Part shown: positions 42,796 to 51,394 of the stretch, piece after piece
Position numbering within the stretch: the first letter of the stretch is position 1
Layout: each line of letters opens with the position of its first letter
NCBI GenBank assembly: GCA_965217195.1
Contig: CBDCHL010000004.1
Coordinates: forward strand, 868,001-932,000
DNA: 64,000 bases
Reading direction: 5' to 3'
Source: UBA6623 sp965217195
GTDB lineage: Bacteria; Acidobacteriota; Terriglobia; Bryobacterales; UBA6623
Made by a program: the position numbers and the translations under genes
The notes under the pieces: generated by a model
The model's database searches: none
What the model saw: only the letters and a program-made list of their open reading frames with translations
Told to the model about the DNA's origin: nothing

Positions 42796-43941
42796 GTGCC
42801 TGAGACGGCTAAGGCCGTCACGATAGTCGAGCCATACAGAATCGAGGTACGCGAGTACAAAATTCCACCGCTGCGGCCCGGCGGGCTGCTGCTGCGGATG
42901 GAGATGAGCGGCATCTGCGGCACCGACAAACACACCTATCGCGGCGAGACCACTCAGTACGGAGGCACGGTCAACGAACAAACTTCGCCTTTTCCACTGA
43001 TCCCGGGCCATGAGAACGTCGGAATCGTCGCGGATATTACGCCTGGCGTGGTCGATTTCTACGGCGAACCGTTGAAGGTGGGCGACCGCATAGCGATGTG
43101 CCCCGACGTGGTGTGCGGCAAGTGCTACACCTGCCGCCACATCTTCGGATACACCTGGTGCGAGCACTGGCGTGGTTATGGCAATTCGTTCCGGGCCACC
43201 GAGGACCCCTTGATGGGTGGTTGGGCGGAGTACATGGTGATTATCCCGGAGGCATTCATTTACAAGGTGCCGGATGGTCTCGCACCGGAACTGGCGGTTT
43301 ATACCGAGGTTATGGCCTGCGCCTATGCGTTGGACAAGGCAAAAGAATTCTCGTCACTTGCCTCGGAAGGCTTCCTGACTGACGACTCCGTGCTGATCCA
43401 GGGCGTTGGCCCCTTGGGGCTGTGCCACCTGATCAAAGCGCGAATGATGGGTGCTGGCACGATCATTGCGGTCGACAAGTGCGATTATCGCCTGAACATG
43501 GCGAAAGCTTTTGGAGCAGACCACGTCATCAACGTGTCCAAGACGACCGCGGAAGAACGCATCCAGCTCGTGCACGATTGGACGAGAAATCGTGGGATCG
43601 ATCTCGCCGTTGAATGCGTGGGCCACCCGGAGGCGGTGCCGGAGGCATTGCACATGATCCGGCGCGGCGGGATGTACATTCTGGAGGGTGTATTCGTCGA
43701 TATGGGCGATATCCTGTTGAACCCTCACTTGATCGTCAGCAAGGCACTGCGGCTGGTCGGGTTGAGCAACCACCCATTCACGGCCTACCGTCCGACAATG
43801 GAACTGATGCAGCGCTACCAGGATCAGATGCCCCTGAAAACGTTCGTGACTCACTGCTTCCCGCTGGAACAGGCCCAGCAGGCAATGGACACAGCACTCG
43901 GCCTGGAGTGCATGAAAGTTGTCTTTGCGCCGAGGCATTGA
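42796..43941 (+). CDS. zinc-dependent medium-chain alcohol/polyol dehydrogenase
   Basis: 381 residues of the MDR family. GICGTDKHTYRG and LIPGHENVGIV carry the catalytic zinc ligands (Cys and His-Glu); the structural-zinc lobe is modified (DVVCGKCYTCRHIFGYTWCEHW). The Rossmann motif VLIQGVGPLGLCHLIKARMMGAGTIIAVD shows NAD(H) preference. It starts with GTG after AAAAAAGGAG. It precedes a Gfo/Idh/MocA oxidoreductase and a sugar-binding lipoprotein on the same strand, so it probably oxidises a sugar or polyol in the same pathway. Confidence 0.9.
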   Translation: MPETAKAVTIVEPYRIEVREYKIPPLRPGGLLLRMEMSGICGTDKHTYRGETTQYGGTVNEQTSPFPLIPGHENVGIVADITPGVVDFYGEPLKVGDRIAMCPDVVCGKCYTCRHIFGYTWCEHWRGYGNSFRATEDPLMGGWAEYMVIIPEAFIYKVPDGLAPELAVYTEVMACAYALDKAKEFSSLASEGFLTDDSVLIQGVGPLGLCHLIKARMMGAGTIIAVDKCDYRLNMAKAFGADHVINVSKTTAEERIQLVHDWTRNRGIDLAVECVGHPEAVPEALHMIRRGGMYILEGVFVDMGDILLNPHLIVSKALRLVGLSNHPFTAYRPTMELMQRYQDQMPLKTFVTHCFPLEQAQQAMDTALGLECMKVVFAPRH

Positions 43942-43997
43942 ACTCTTCCGGCTGGTTCCGCCGTTCCAGCTCCAACGTTAGAGCGCTGCAGCGCCGG

Positions 43998-44037
43998 CCC
44001 TAGGCTATATTCCGGCCGCCGCTTCGCGGCTACAAGG
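43998..44037 (+). repeat. partial family B repeat, copy 3
   Basis: CCCTAGGCTATATTCCGGCC followed by GCCGCTTCGCGGCTACAAGG. It matches one end of the repeats at 18828-18930 and 56434-56534; the other end is absent. It lies in the 148-base gap between the dehydrogenase and the next gene. Confidence 0.6.
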
Positions 44038-44089
44038 TCTTCGGAATTCGCCGGAAGCCTTCGGAAAGTAGCCCTGAGGAGTCTTTTTC

Positions 44090-45265
44090 ATGGCTCACAA
44101 GATCGGCATTGGCGTTATCGGCATGGGTTGGATGGGTCAGGTGCACGGCCGCGCCTATCGGCAGGTTCCTCTGCGCTTCCCCGATGCCGGCATCGAACCG
44201 AGACTGGTGATCTGCGCCGATGACGTGGAGACGCGCGCCGAACAGGCGGGCAACGCGATCGGCTTTGAAGGGACGACCACCGACTGGCGACAACTCGTCG
44301 AGCATCCCGAAGTGCAGGTCGTCACCATCGCCGCGCCCAACCACCTGCATCTTGAACTCGCACGCGCCGCGGCCGCCGCGGGCAAGCACATTTTTTGCGA
44401 AAAGCCGGTCGGGCGCAACCCCGAGGAAACCGCCGAAATCGAAGCCTCTGCGCGACGGGCCGGCGTGCTGAGTTTCGTGGGTTTCAACTACCGCTGGGCC
44501 CCGTTGGTGGTCCACACACGAAAACTGATCGCCGAGGGCAAGCTTGGGGAGATCAACCATTACCGCGGCCGTTTTCTTTCGATGTACGGAAGCGATCCGC
44601 GCAGCCGTTTGACTTGGCGCTTTGACCGCGACTTGGCCGGCTTCGGTGCGCTGATCGATCTAATGTCTCATGTCGTCGAGATGGCCCATAGCCTGATCGG
44701 GCCGGTGAAGCGGGTCGTCGCGAATCACGACACGTTTATCAAGCAAAGGCCGTTGCCGGTCCCGGGCGTTGGGACGCATTTTTCCCTGGGCGGCGCCGGC
44801 GACCCAGCAGGCGAGGTGACCAACGAAGACTACGTGGGCGCCTTGGTCGAGTTCGCCAACGGCGCGCAAGGGACGTTCGAAGTTTCGCGGACGATTTTCG
44901 GGCCGAAATGCGAGATGGCCTTTGAACTCAACGGCGCCAAGGGCGCCGCGGGATGGAATTTCGAACGCTTGAACGAGTTAGACCTTTATCTGCCCGGCGA
45001 AGACAGCCTGCACGACGGCTACACAAGGCTGATCGCAGGCGATCAGTACCCCTACCACGGGAATTTCAACCCGGGTGACGGAAGCGGGATCGGCTACGAG
45101 GATCTCAAAACGATCGAGGCCTACGAATTTCTACGCTCGGTCGCCGCGGGCGAGCAGGGCAAGCCGGGATTCGCCGAGGCGCTGGCGGTGGCCGAGGTGA
45201 ACGCCGCCATGGTACGGTCTTGGGAAAGCGGGGGCTGGGAGGACGTCACGAGCCTCCGCGCGTAA
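44090..45265 (+). CDS. Gfo/Idh/MocA family oxidoreductase
   Basis: 391 residues. The Rossmann start KIGIGVIGMGWMGQVHGRAY, the conserved AAGKHIFCEKPVGRNPEE (catalytic Lys of EKP) and VGFNYRWAPLVVHTRKLI are diagnostic; the C-terminal domain contains GFGALIDLMSHVVEMAHSLIG (catalytic-type D and H). Such enzymes oxidise or epimerise sugars and inositols with NAD(P). GAGGAG lies about nine bases before the ATG. It is followed after ten bases by the sugar-binding lipoprotein. Confidence 0.93.
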   Translation: MAHKIGIGVIGMGWMGQVHGRAYRQVPLRFPDAGIEPRLVICADDVETRAEQAGNAIGFEGTTTDWRQLVEHPEVQVVTIAAPNHLHLELARAAAAAGKHIFCEKPVGRNPEETAEIEASARRAGVLSFVGFNYRWAPLVVHTRKLIAEGKLGEINHYRGRFLSMYGSDPRSRLTWRFDRDLAGFGALIDLMSHVVEMAHSLIGPVKRVVANHDTFIKQRPLPVPGVGTHFSLGGAGDPAGEVTNEDYVGALVEFANGAQGTFEVSRTIFGPKCEMAFELNGAKGAAGWNFERLNELDLYLPGEDSLHDGYTRLIAGDQYPYHGNFNPGDGSGIGYEDLKTIEAYEFLRSVAAGEQGKPGFAEALAVAEVNAAMVRSWESGGWEDVTSLRA

Positions 45266-45275
45266 TGAATACACC

Positions 45276-46247
45276 ATGGACCGACGAAATTTTATAACCA
45301 GCCTTGGGGCAACACTGTCGCTCGCCTGCAACCGATCGACGAAAACGGTGATCGGGGTGGCACCCAAGGCCGTCAACTCGATCTTCTGGCAATCGGTTTA
45401 TGCCGGGGTGGTAGTCGCCGGACGTAAGTACGACGTAGAAATTCTGTGGAACGGACCGTCTCAGGAAACCGAGTATGCCCGGCAAATACAGATTGTCGAA
45501 TCGATGATCAACCAGCGGGTCGCCGGCATTGTGATCTCTCCCTCCGACAAAACGGCGCTGGTGAGCGTGGTCGAGCGTGCGGCCGCGGCCGGCATTCCGG
45601 TTACGGTGTTTGACTCGGGGATTGATACCGACAACTACGTCTCGTTCGTCGTCACCGACAACTATGCCGCCGGAGTGACGGCCGCCGAGACGCTCAGTGA
45701 TCTGCTCGGCGGGGAAGGCAACATTGCCATGGTCAAACACATTCCGGGCAGCGACTCGACCGTCAATCGCGAGAGGGGTTTCGAAGACGCGCTCCGGGAC
45801 AAGTTCACGGGTCTCAAGATCGTCAACCAGCAGTTCTGCATGACCGACCGCGCCCGCGCCATGACCGTCACCGAGGATATGATGACGGCACACCCGGAGC
45901 TCGAGGGCTTTTTCTGCTCGAGCGAGGCGGCCTCGGTGGGGGCGGCCCAAGCTATCCGCGCACGGGGAATGGTCGGCAAGATCAAGGTGGTCGGCTTTGA
46001 CTCCGGCCCCACCCTCGAGAAGAGTCTGCGGGAAGGGGTGATTGACGCGTTGGTGGTTCAGGACCCTTTCAATATGGGGTTCCTCGGCGTAGAGACGGTT
46101 GTCAAGAAACTGGCCGGCGAGACGCCTCCGAAGCACATCGATTCCCCGACCCGGGTGATTCGCGCGGCGGACCTCGACGATCCCGAAGTGCAACGGCTGC
46201 TTAACCCGAATATCGAGAGTTATTTGAATGAGGAGTCGGGCAGCTGA
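45276..46247 (+). CDS. periplasmic sugar-binding lipoprotein (RbsB-like)
   Basis: 323 residues. The N-terminus MDRRNFITSLGATLSLAC has a twin-arginine and a lipobox (LSLAC), so it is probably a Tat-exported lipoprotein. The rest is the type I periplasmic-binding fold: VNSIFWQSVYAGVVVAG, GIVISPSDKTALVSVVERAAAAGIPVTVFDSGID, FVVTDNYAAGVTAAETL, FFCSSEAASVGAAQAI, VVGFDS and GVIDALVVQDPFNMGFLGVE. It binds a sugar or cyclitol for uptake or sensing. No ABC permease or ATPase gene is adjacent, which is unusual. Confidence 0.92.
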   Translation: MDRRNFITSLGATLSLACNRSTKTVIGVAPKAVNSIFWQSVYAGVVVAGRKYDVEILWNGPSQETEYARQIQIVESMINQRVAGIVISPSDKTALVSVVERAAAAGIPVTVFDSGIDTDNYVSFVVTDNYAAGVTAAETLSDLLGGEGNIAMVKHIPGSDSTVNRERGFEDALRDKFTGLKIVNQQFCMTDRARAMTVTEDMMTAHPELEGFFCSSEAASVGAAQAIRARGMVGKIKVVGFDSGPTLEKSLREGVIDALVVQDPFNMGFLGVETVVKKLAGETPPKHIDSPTRVIRAADLDDPEVQRLLNPNIESYLNEESGS

Positions 46248-46320
46248 CGGGGGCCGTTAAGCGGCGGCCGTGGAACGGGTATCTTTGTGCAGCGGGGTCG
46301 TTGGGCGTTGGGTGCTTGGA

Positions 46321-46339
46321 GACCGGCTGAGAGCCGGTC
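46321..46339. repeat. family E hairpin copy 2
   Basis: GACCGGCT-GAG-AGCCGGTC, an eight-base perfect stem; the flanks TTGG and CTACCCGGCG match those at 33693-33712. It sits between convergent genes, five bases before the stop codon of the SIS gene, a position that suits transcription termination. Confidence 0.75.
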
Positions 46340-46343
46340 GTCG

Positions 46344-46916
46344 CTACCCGGCGTTGGCGGTTTTTTCATGATCCATGAAGTGGTAGGCGATCATGTGGCA
46401 GATGATCATGTGGCCGTCTTCGGCGCGGCCCATGTGGTGGTCGGCGACGTGGACGTTGAGCTTCGCCATCTCGCCCAGCTTGCCACCGTTGCAGCCGCTT
46501 AGGCCGATCGTGTAGCACCCGATTTCGTTGGCGTGTTCGATGGCGCGCACGACATTGGGCGAATTGCCGCTGCCGCTGAGGGCCATCACGATATCGCCCG
46601 GGCGGGCGAAATTTCGCAATTGCTCGAGGAAAACGACGTCATAGCCGACATCGTTCGAGTAGGCCGTCATCGTCGGGACCTGTTCGCTCAGCGCCATGAT
46701 CCTGAAGCGTTTCTCGCGGCCGTAGCTTGCGCCCTTGACGATGTCACAGGCGAAATGGTTGGCTGTCGCGGCGCTGCCCCCGTTGCCGAAGACGAAGATT
46801 TGGCGGTCTTCGTCGCGGGCTTTTCGGAAAGCTTCGATGGCTTGATCGACCTTTGTGGTGTCGATCGTATCGAGGGCTTCGAGGAGTTTGGATTTGTATT
46901 CAGTGGGGAAGCTCAT
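46344..46916 (-). CDS. SIS-domain isomerase (GmhA-like phosphoheptose isomerase)
   Basis: 190 residues from the ATG at 46914-46916 (MSFPTEYKSK). One SIS domain with VFGNGGSAATANHFACDIVKG, VMALSGSGNSPNVVRAIEHANEIG and GCNGGKLGEMAKLNVHV, very like GmhA, which isomerises sedoheptulose 7-phosphate. The C-terminal DHHMGRAEDGHMIICHMIAYHFMD supplies the His residues of the active site. It lies about 130 bases downstream of the PfkB/HldE-like kinase, as in heptose synthesis clusters, but its exact sugar is unproven. Confidence 0.9.
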   Translation of the reverse strand: MSFPTEYKSKLLEALDTIDTTKVDQAIEAFRKARDEDRQIFVFGNGGSAATANHFACDIVKGASYGREKRFRIMALSEQVPTMTAYSNDVGYDVVFLEQLRNFARPGDIVMALSGSGNSPNVVRAIEHANEIGCYTIGLSGCNGGKLGEMAKLNVHVADHHMGRAEDGHMIICHMIAYHFMDHEKTANAG

Positions 46917-47050
46917 GGTTGATTTGTGGCGGCAGGGTGCTGTGAGATTGAGCACCGTGGGCTGCTATCCTTGCCCCCTCCAGCGCCCGGCCCGTTGCAA
47001 CGACCTCGTGCCTGATTCGTTACCTGGAATCCCCATTTTCCGCATGGCCT

Positions 47051-48040
47051 CTAACCTGCCGCGGCCTTGGCTCGGGCTAGGATTTCCTCAGGGGCGGCGA
47101 CGCCGGTTCCTCTTTTCATGATAGTGACCCTCGAGACCAAACCGCCGAAGCGGATCGCCGTCTCCATGTCGCCGCCGGACCCCAACACCAGGCCCATGCC
47201 GGCCGCAAAACTGTCGCCCGCGCCGCAGATATCCACGGGCTCTTCGACCGTCGGCGCGGAGATTTCGCGCACGCCTTCGTCGTCTACCAGCAACGCACCT
47301 TCGGCGCCTCGAGTGACCACCAGCGGACTCCTCCCGATGGTGTCGCGCAAGCGCGCCAAGTCAAGAGTCCCAAAAAGCCGTTCGCAGGCGGCCGTCGCCT
47401 CGTCGATGTTGGGCTTAGCAATGGCGTTCCTGAACCGCTCGATGCGGTTGCGCGAATCGACCACCACGATCTTTTCGGGATTCCGGTCGGCGACATCGGA
47501 TAGAACCTCTCGAAACGCGTCGCTAACGACGCCCCCCTGGTCCGTCTCTGCTTGGTCGGCGATCATGATGACGTCGAAGTCATCGTAGGAGGCATGGAAG
47601 TTCGTGATGAGCTGATCTTCCACCTCGTCAGGAAGCGGCTCGTTGTTGATGAAGTCAAGGCGCGGCTGATCTTCGTCGTCGTTGTCGGTGTTGATCACCT
47701 TCGTGTAGGTGAAGGTCTGCACGCGCGGCGAAGCCACCAGGAGTCGGTAGTCGATCTTGCGCTGCGCCAGAGCCCGCCCGAGCTCGAAACCGAAACCGTC
47801 CTGGCCGATGGCGCCAAGGACCGCGACCTTACCGGCGCCCAAGGCGGCCAGGTTGTTCGCGACCGTGCCGCCGGCGCCCGGTGTGACTTGGGAGCGCACG
47901 ATCCCGATGCGCGGAATGCCGGTTTCCCTCGAAGGGTCGCGGGTCGCCGGATCGTAACGGCACCAGCGATCCAAGCAGATGTCGCCCACGACCAAGACAT
48001 GGCAGCGCTTGAATTCGTCGATGACGGGAGCCCAGTTCAT
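47051..48040 (-). CDS. PfkB-family sugar kinase (HldE N-terminal-like)
   Basis: 329 residues. N-terminal VLVVGDICLDRWCRYDP, VTPGAGGTVANNLAALGAGKVAVLGAIGQDGFG and C-terminal VDICGAGDSFAAGMGLVLGSGGD (catalytic Asp of GAGDS) define the ribokinase/PfkB fold; the overall pattern is closest to the kinase half of HldE/RfaE, which phosphorylates heptose 7-phosphate. The nucleotidyltransferase half is absent. Its start overlaps the DHS-like gene stop by four bases. Confidence 0.9.
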   Translation of the reverse strand: MNWAPVIDEFKRCHVLVVGDICLDRWCRYDPATRDPSRETGIPRIGIVRSQVTPGAGGTVANNLAALGAGKVAVLGAIGQDGFGFELGRALAQRKIDYRLLVASPRVQTFTYTKVINTDNDDEDQPRLDFINNEPLPDEVEDQLITNFHASYDDFDVIMIADQAETDQGGVVSDAFREVLSDVADRNPEKIVVVDSRNRIERFRNAIAKPNIDEATAACERLFGTLDLARLRDTIGRSPLVVTRGAEGALLVDDEGVREISAPTVEEPVDICGAGDSFAAGMGLVLGSGGDMETAIRFGGLVSRVTIMKRGTGVAAPEEILARAKAAAG

Positions 48041-49005
48041 TGCGATCCACCCAGGATAGCGGCGTGTAACGCAGGCAGGGTCTTTCTATGATCCCCGCAC
48101 AGGTAATAGCTCAGCCCGCCGTCCGCCACGGTACGAACAAGTATCGTCTTATGCGGCCGAAAATAGTACCCGGGGTCACTTTTCGGTAACTCTTTGTGGT
48201 AGTCGCCCTCGATCGGGACAAGGTCAAAGACGGCCGTGGCAAAGTTTCGAATCTCGCGGCCCCGTTGGCCTGCGACATTTCGCGCCATTGACAGCGCTTT
48301 CAAATACACCTCGGGGCCCATGATCGCCGAACCGAAGTTCATCATGACGCCGCCCTCCAACTGCTCAACGGCGTGGGTGAAGATCAGAAAATCGCGATAG
48401 CTCGACGTCCCCAGCGCCCCGCCGTCGCAATTGGGGTGCTGGTGGATAATGTCGTACCCGATGCCCACGTGAACGGTGACGGGAATCGACAGCCGGTAGG
48501 CCGCCGCGAAAATGCTGAGGTCCTTGTAGGGATAGTCGCTTTCCGCGATGCGGCGGCCAACGTTTTCACCGAACCCAAGTTCGTGCCCGGCGGCTTCCTC
48601 GGCCCAATCGTTAAGCAGGCCAGTCTCTTCCCACAGGCCGAATTCCCCACGTCGAATGTAATGCGCGACGCTTTCGGTCGTCGCGCCGATTCGGGCCAGC
48701 TCGTAGTCGTGAATCGCGCCCGCGCCATTCATGGCGATGTGCGTGAGAACGCCGTGCTCGAGAAGGTCAATGACGTGCCGCGAGACCCCCATCTTGATCA
48801 CATGCGCGCCCATCACGAGTATGCGAGCCGCGCCTCGATCACGAGCTTCTCGTGTGTGCCGGGCAACGGTTTCCAGGTGAGGATGTTCGAAGTCAACCGG
48901 CGCGTCCAGGGGCAGGACGTAGTCGGCGTCCATATCGTGGGTGCGCTCGGCGAGCGGCCTAAGACGCAGTTTCGAGCGGTCGAAGACGGGATATTTCGAT
49001 TGCAT
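48037..49005 (-). CDS. deoxyhypusine synthase-like protein
   Basis: 322 residues. The segments MGAHVIKMGVSRHVIDLLEHG and LTHIAMNGAGAIHDYELARIGATTE and GEFGLWEETG match the NAD-binding core of deoxyhypusine synthase, and VHVGIGYDIIHQHPNCDGGALGTSSYRDF and NFGSAIMGPEVYLKAL resemble its second half. In eukaryotes and archaea this family modifies eIF5A with spermidine; bacterial relatives have varied or unknown roles. Here it is sandwiched between an HAD phosphatase and a sugar kinase, with overlaps, so its substrate may be a sugar phosphate or an amine-linked sugar. The lysine essential in true DHS cannot be aligned with certainty. Confidence 0.75.
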   Translation of the reverse strand: MQSKYPVFDRSKLRLRPLAERTHDMDADYVLPLDAPVDFEHPHLETVARHTREARDRGAARILVMGAHVIKMGVSRHVIDLLEHGVLTHIAMNGAGAIHDYELARIGATTESVAHYIRRGEFGLWEETGLLNDWAEEAAGHELGFGENVGRRIAESDYPYKDLSIFAAAYRLSIPVTVHVGIGYDIIHQHPNCDGGALGTSSYRDFLIFTHAVEQLEGGVMMNFGSAIMGPEVYLKALSMARNVAGQRGREIRNFATAVFDLVPIEGDYHKELPKSDPGYYFRPHKTILVRTVADGGLSYYLCGDHRKTLPALHAAILGGSQ

Positions 49006-49016
49006 GAGGGAGGCGT

Positions 49017-49844
49017 TTATGCGGGAAATAGGATGCCGAGCAGCTCGTCCAGCCTATTGTAGTTAGGAACGATCCAATCGGCTCGGGCGTCGGTGAGGCG
49101 TTTCCGCTTTACCGGATCGACACTGGCGCACGCCGGTTCGTCGGTTGCCGCGCCGACGGCACGCCCGCCCACCTCCTTGACATTTTCGATCTCAACGAAG
49201 CCGTCGCCGAAAGCCAGGAATTCCTCCCCCCGGAAGTCACTTTCACGAAGAATGCGCTCGATGAGCATTTTCTTCGAGAAACTTTTGTAGTCGTCGAGGG
49301 CTCCGTAGATCCTGCCGTCGAAATAGGAAGAGACTTCCAACAGCTCGGCCTCGGCTCGCATGTAGGGTTCGTCGGTACCGCTGGCGAGATAGAGCCGCAG
49401 GCCACGCTGTTTGAGGGCTTCGAGCAGCGGGCGCGAGCCTGGCACCAACAGCTCGTCGGGCGAGATCGCGCCGCATCGCAATCCCTCGATCCGATCCTTG
49501 ATGCGGTCTTGGAGGCGGTCGAGATAGATGTGCTTGTATCGCAACGGGTCGAGTGGAACTCCGCCGCGCGAACGAATCTGTTCGGTCAATTCGATCATCT
49601 GGTAAATCGTTTGCCTGCCGGTCAAGCGGGAAACAAACTCTTCAACCAGCGCTGTGAGATTCGCTTCGGATTCGCCGCTATCGAGTTGTGTCAAGAACTC
49701 GACCATCATCGGCACCATGACATCGACCCATCCGGCGCGAATCAACGACAGGGTGCCGTCAAAGTCAAATAAGACCACCCGACACCCCGAGGCATCGACG
49801 CCGGGAGAAAGAACTTCGACCGTTTTGGAATCGAGTTGCATCAT
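49017..49844 (-). CDS. HAD-superfamily phosphatase (phosphoglycolate phosphatase-like)
   Basis: 275 residues. The motifs are VVLFDFDGTLSLIRAG (catalytic D27 and D29), LYLASGTDEPYM (motif II), the lysine of DYKSFSKK and FLAFGDGFVEIENVKEVGGRAVGAATD (motif IV). A helical cap (about 40-140) makes it subfamily I. As first gene of the HAD/DHS-like/PfkB/SIS unit it may play the phosphatase role of GmhB in heptose synthesis. It begins with two ATGs in a row; start 49844 is kept. Confidence 0.88.
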   Translation of the reverse strand: MMQLDSKTVEVLSPGVDASGCRVVLFDFDGTLSLIRAGWVDVMVPMMVEFLTQLDSGESEANLTALVEEFVSRLTGRQTIYQMIELTEQIRSRGGVPLDPLRYKHIYLDRLQDRIKDRIEGLRCGAISPDELLVPGSRPLLEALKQRGLRLYLASGTDEPYMRAEAELLEVSSYFDGRIYGALDDYKSFSKKMLIERILRESDFRGEEFLAFGDGFVEIENVKEVGGRAVGAATDEPACASVDPVKRKRLTDARADWIVPNYNRLDELLGILFPA

Positions 49845-49972
49845 TTCCGATCAGAAGCGATATCGCGATCCGGGGTGACGGGTACCCCCGAGGTCTTCCA
49901 AGCAAGGCCGCCCTGGAGCTGAAGCGCGACGCCTAGTGGGCGATCGATTGAACCCGCGCCGCGGGGGGCCCG

Positions 49973-50065
49973 CGAAAGTTCGGAGCAGTCCGCTTCGCGC
50001 CTCACGAGACTACAGATTCAGGGGCACTGGTTCATCCGGCGCGAGGTACAGCCCCATTTTTTCAC
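49973..50065. mobile_element. decayed copy of the 17361-17470 inverted-repeat element
   Basis: CAGTCCGCTTCGCGCC near the left end and GGCGCGAGGTACAGCCCC plus ATTTTTTC near the right end match the his-operon element (CAGTCCACTTCGCGCC; GGTACAGCCCCCATTTTTTC). The outer terminal repeats are no longer complementary: the left end reads GAAAGTTCGGAG. It lies in the 365-base gap between the HAD gene and the next gene, next to a family A repeat. Confidence 0.65.
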
Positions 50066-50131
50066 ATCCTCTTAACCCCCGACTCTCACTCGCCAAACGG
50101 GTGCGCGAACCGGCCTAATCGAGCCCAAGCC

Positions 50132-50225
50132 CGGTGAACCGGGCTGAGCGTGGACTTCCGTCCACGCCTCGGTTTCTATTGCTCGTACTGCGAAAAGGAG
50201 GTCCCACATTTATGTCGCACACCCT
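50132..50225 (+). repeat. family A repeat copy 5 (full length), reaching into a gene end
   Basis: GGTGAACCGGGCTGAG, hairpin 50148-50167 (GCGTGGACTTCCGTCCACGC), CTCGGTTTCTATTGCTCG, GAAAAGGAGGTCCCACATTT and ATGTCGCACACCC. The last bases overlap the 3' end of the FAD oxidoreductase gene on the minus strand, whose stop codon TAA (50210-50212) is part of the repeat. Confidence 0.88.
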
Positions 50226-51394
50226 CGCCAAACCTCGGGGGAATCCGTGCGCGTTTTCGCGTAAAACAAGCGACCCGCGGCCGGAAACGTATTCAACACC
50301 CGAATCGCACCCGCGCCGAGAGCCGGTCGGCAAAGCAGCGCCGACGCGAGTCCTCCCCAGCGAGCCGTCTTGCGGAAACGAGATCGCCACCAGGCATCGT
50401 ATTGCCGCGCGGCCTCGTCGGCTTCGATCTCGCCACGCAACCAAGACGCCACGAACTCTCCACAGCGCAAACCCGAGTTCAAGGCCGCGGCCACACCGAC
50501 GCCCAAAAACGGGGGCAGAACACCCGCGCTGTCGCCCGCCATGAAAACGCCGCGCTCCACGGGACTCTTCGGTCCGAAAGGGACTTGCCCGACGCTCATC
50601 AATGTTCTTTCGATCGGCCTTGTGGCGGGAAACCATGCCGCAAAAGCCTTGTTTTCGCGGGCCACCGCTTCGATCACCGCCATGGGGCGCCCGCCGCACG
50701 CGGAGAGCACTTCGCGGCGGGCCAGCAGGCATACATTTGTGCCGCCTCCCTCTATATCGGCTACCCCGCAATAACCGCCCTGAAACAAGTAGAGCTCAAC
50801 GCGATCGCCCCGGTCCGCGCCCTCGAAGCGACATTTCACGCCGACGTAACGGCTCGTCCGGTGAACGAATGGGCGACCCAGCAGCCGGTCGACTTGCGAC
50901 GCTTTTCCGTGCGCTCCGATCACGGCGCGGCAGCGAAGCTCCGCGCCCGAGGCGCCGCCGCCCAGTCGCAAGCAATAGCCTCGACGCGTGTCGCCGGAAA
51001 GGTTTTCGACGCCGGCGCGTTCGATCAGCCGAACGCCCCGCGCGAGCGCCTCGTCGAGCAACGCGCCGTCCAGGGCGCGACGGCTGAGACCCCATCCCCG
51101 CGCGCCCAGCGGCAACTCGAATTGCCTGCCGCTTCGGGACAACAACCCTACCCTAGAGATCGGCGCGGGCCGAAGCGCCTCCACGTGTTCAGCTACTCCG
51201 AGTTCCGTGAGTGCCCCCCAGGCCTCGCCGGAGATAAACTCACCGCAGAAACGATCCTTCCGCGCTGCGCCTTTTTCGACCAGCGTCACGGTGACGCCGG
51301 CACGCCGAAGCGCCAAAGCCGCGGCACACCCCGCCGCGCCCGCACCGATGACGCAAGCATCCGATTCAATTTGCGAGTGTGGCGGCTTCATCAC
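50210..51394 (-). CDS. FAD-dependent oxidoreductase, geranylgeranyl reductase-like
   Basis: 394 residues. The FAD motif is CVIGAGAAGCAAALALRRAGVTVTLVEKGAARKDRFCGEFISGEA (Rossmann and Lys-Cys-Gly pattern of the family), and RGVFMAGDSAGVLPPFLGVGVAAALNSG is the second FAD-binding motif. The family reduces prenyl chains or acts as halogenase/monooxygenase-like enzymes. It overlaps the methyltransferase gene by 29 bases, suggesting a two-gene pathway for a quinone, terpenoid or polyketide modification. The last residues (WRGCAT) and the stop come from a family A repeat, so the native C-terminus has been replaced or extended. Confidence 0.87.
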   Translation of the reverse strand: MMKPPHSQIESDACVIGAGAAGCAAALALRRAGVTVTLVEKGAARKDRFCGEFISGEAWGALTELGVAEHVEALRPAPISRVGLLSRSGRQFELPLGARGWGLSRRALDGALLDEALARGVRLIERAGVENLSGDTRRGYCLRLGGGASGAELRCRAVIGAHGKASQVDRLLGRPFVHRTSRYVGVKCRFEGADRGDRVELYLFQGGYCGVADIEGGGTNVCLLARREVLSACGGRPMAVIEAVARENKAFAAWFPATRPIERTLMSVGQVPFGPKSPVERGVFMAGDSAGVLPPFLGVGVAAALNSGLRCGEFVASWLRGEIEADEAARQYDAWWRSRFRKTARWGGLASALLCRPALGAGAIRVLNTFPAAGRLFYAKTRTDSPEVWRGCAT

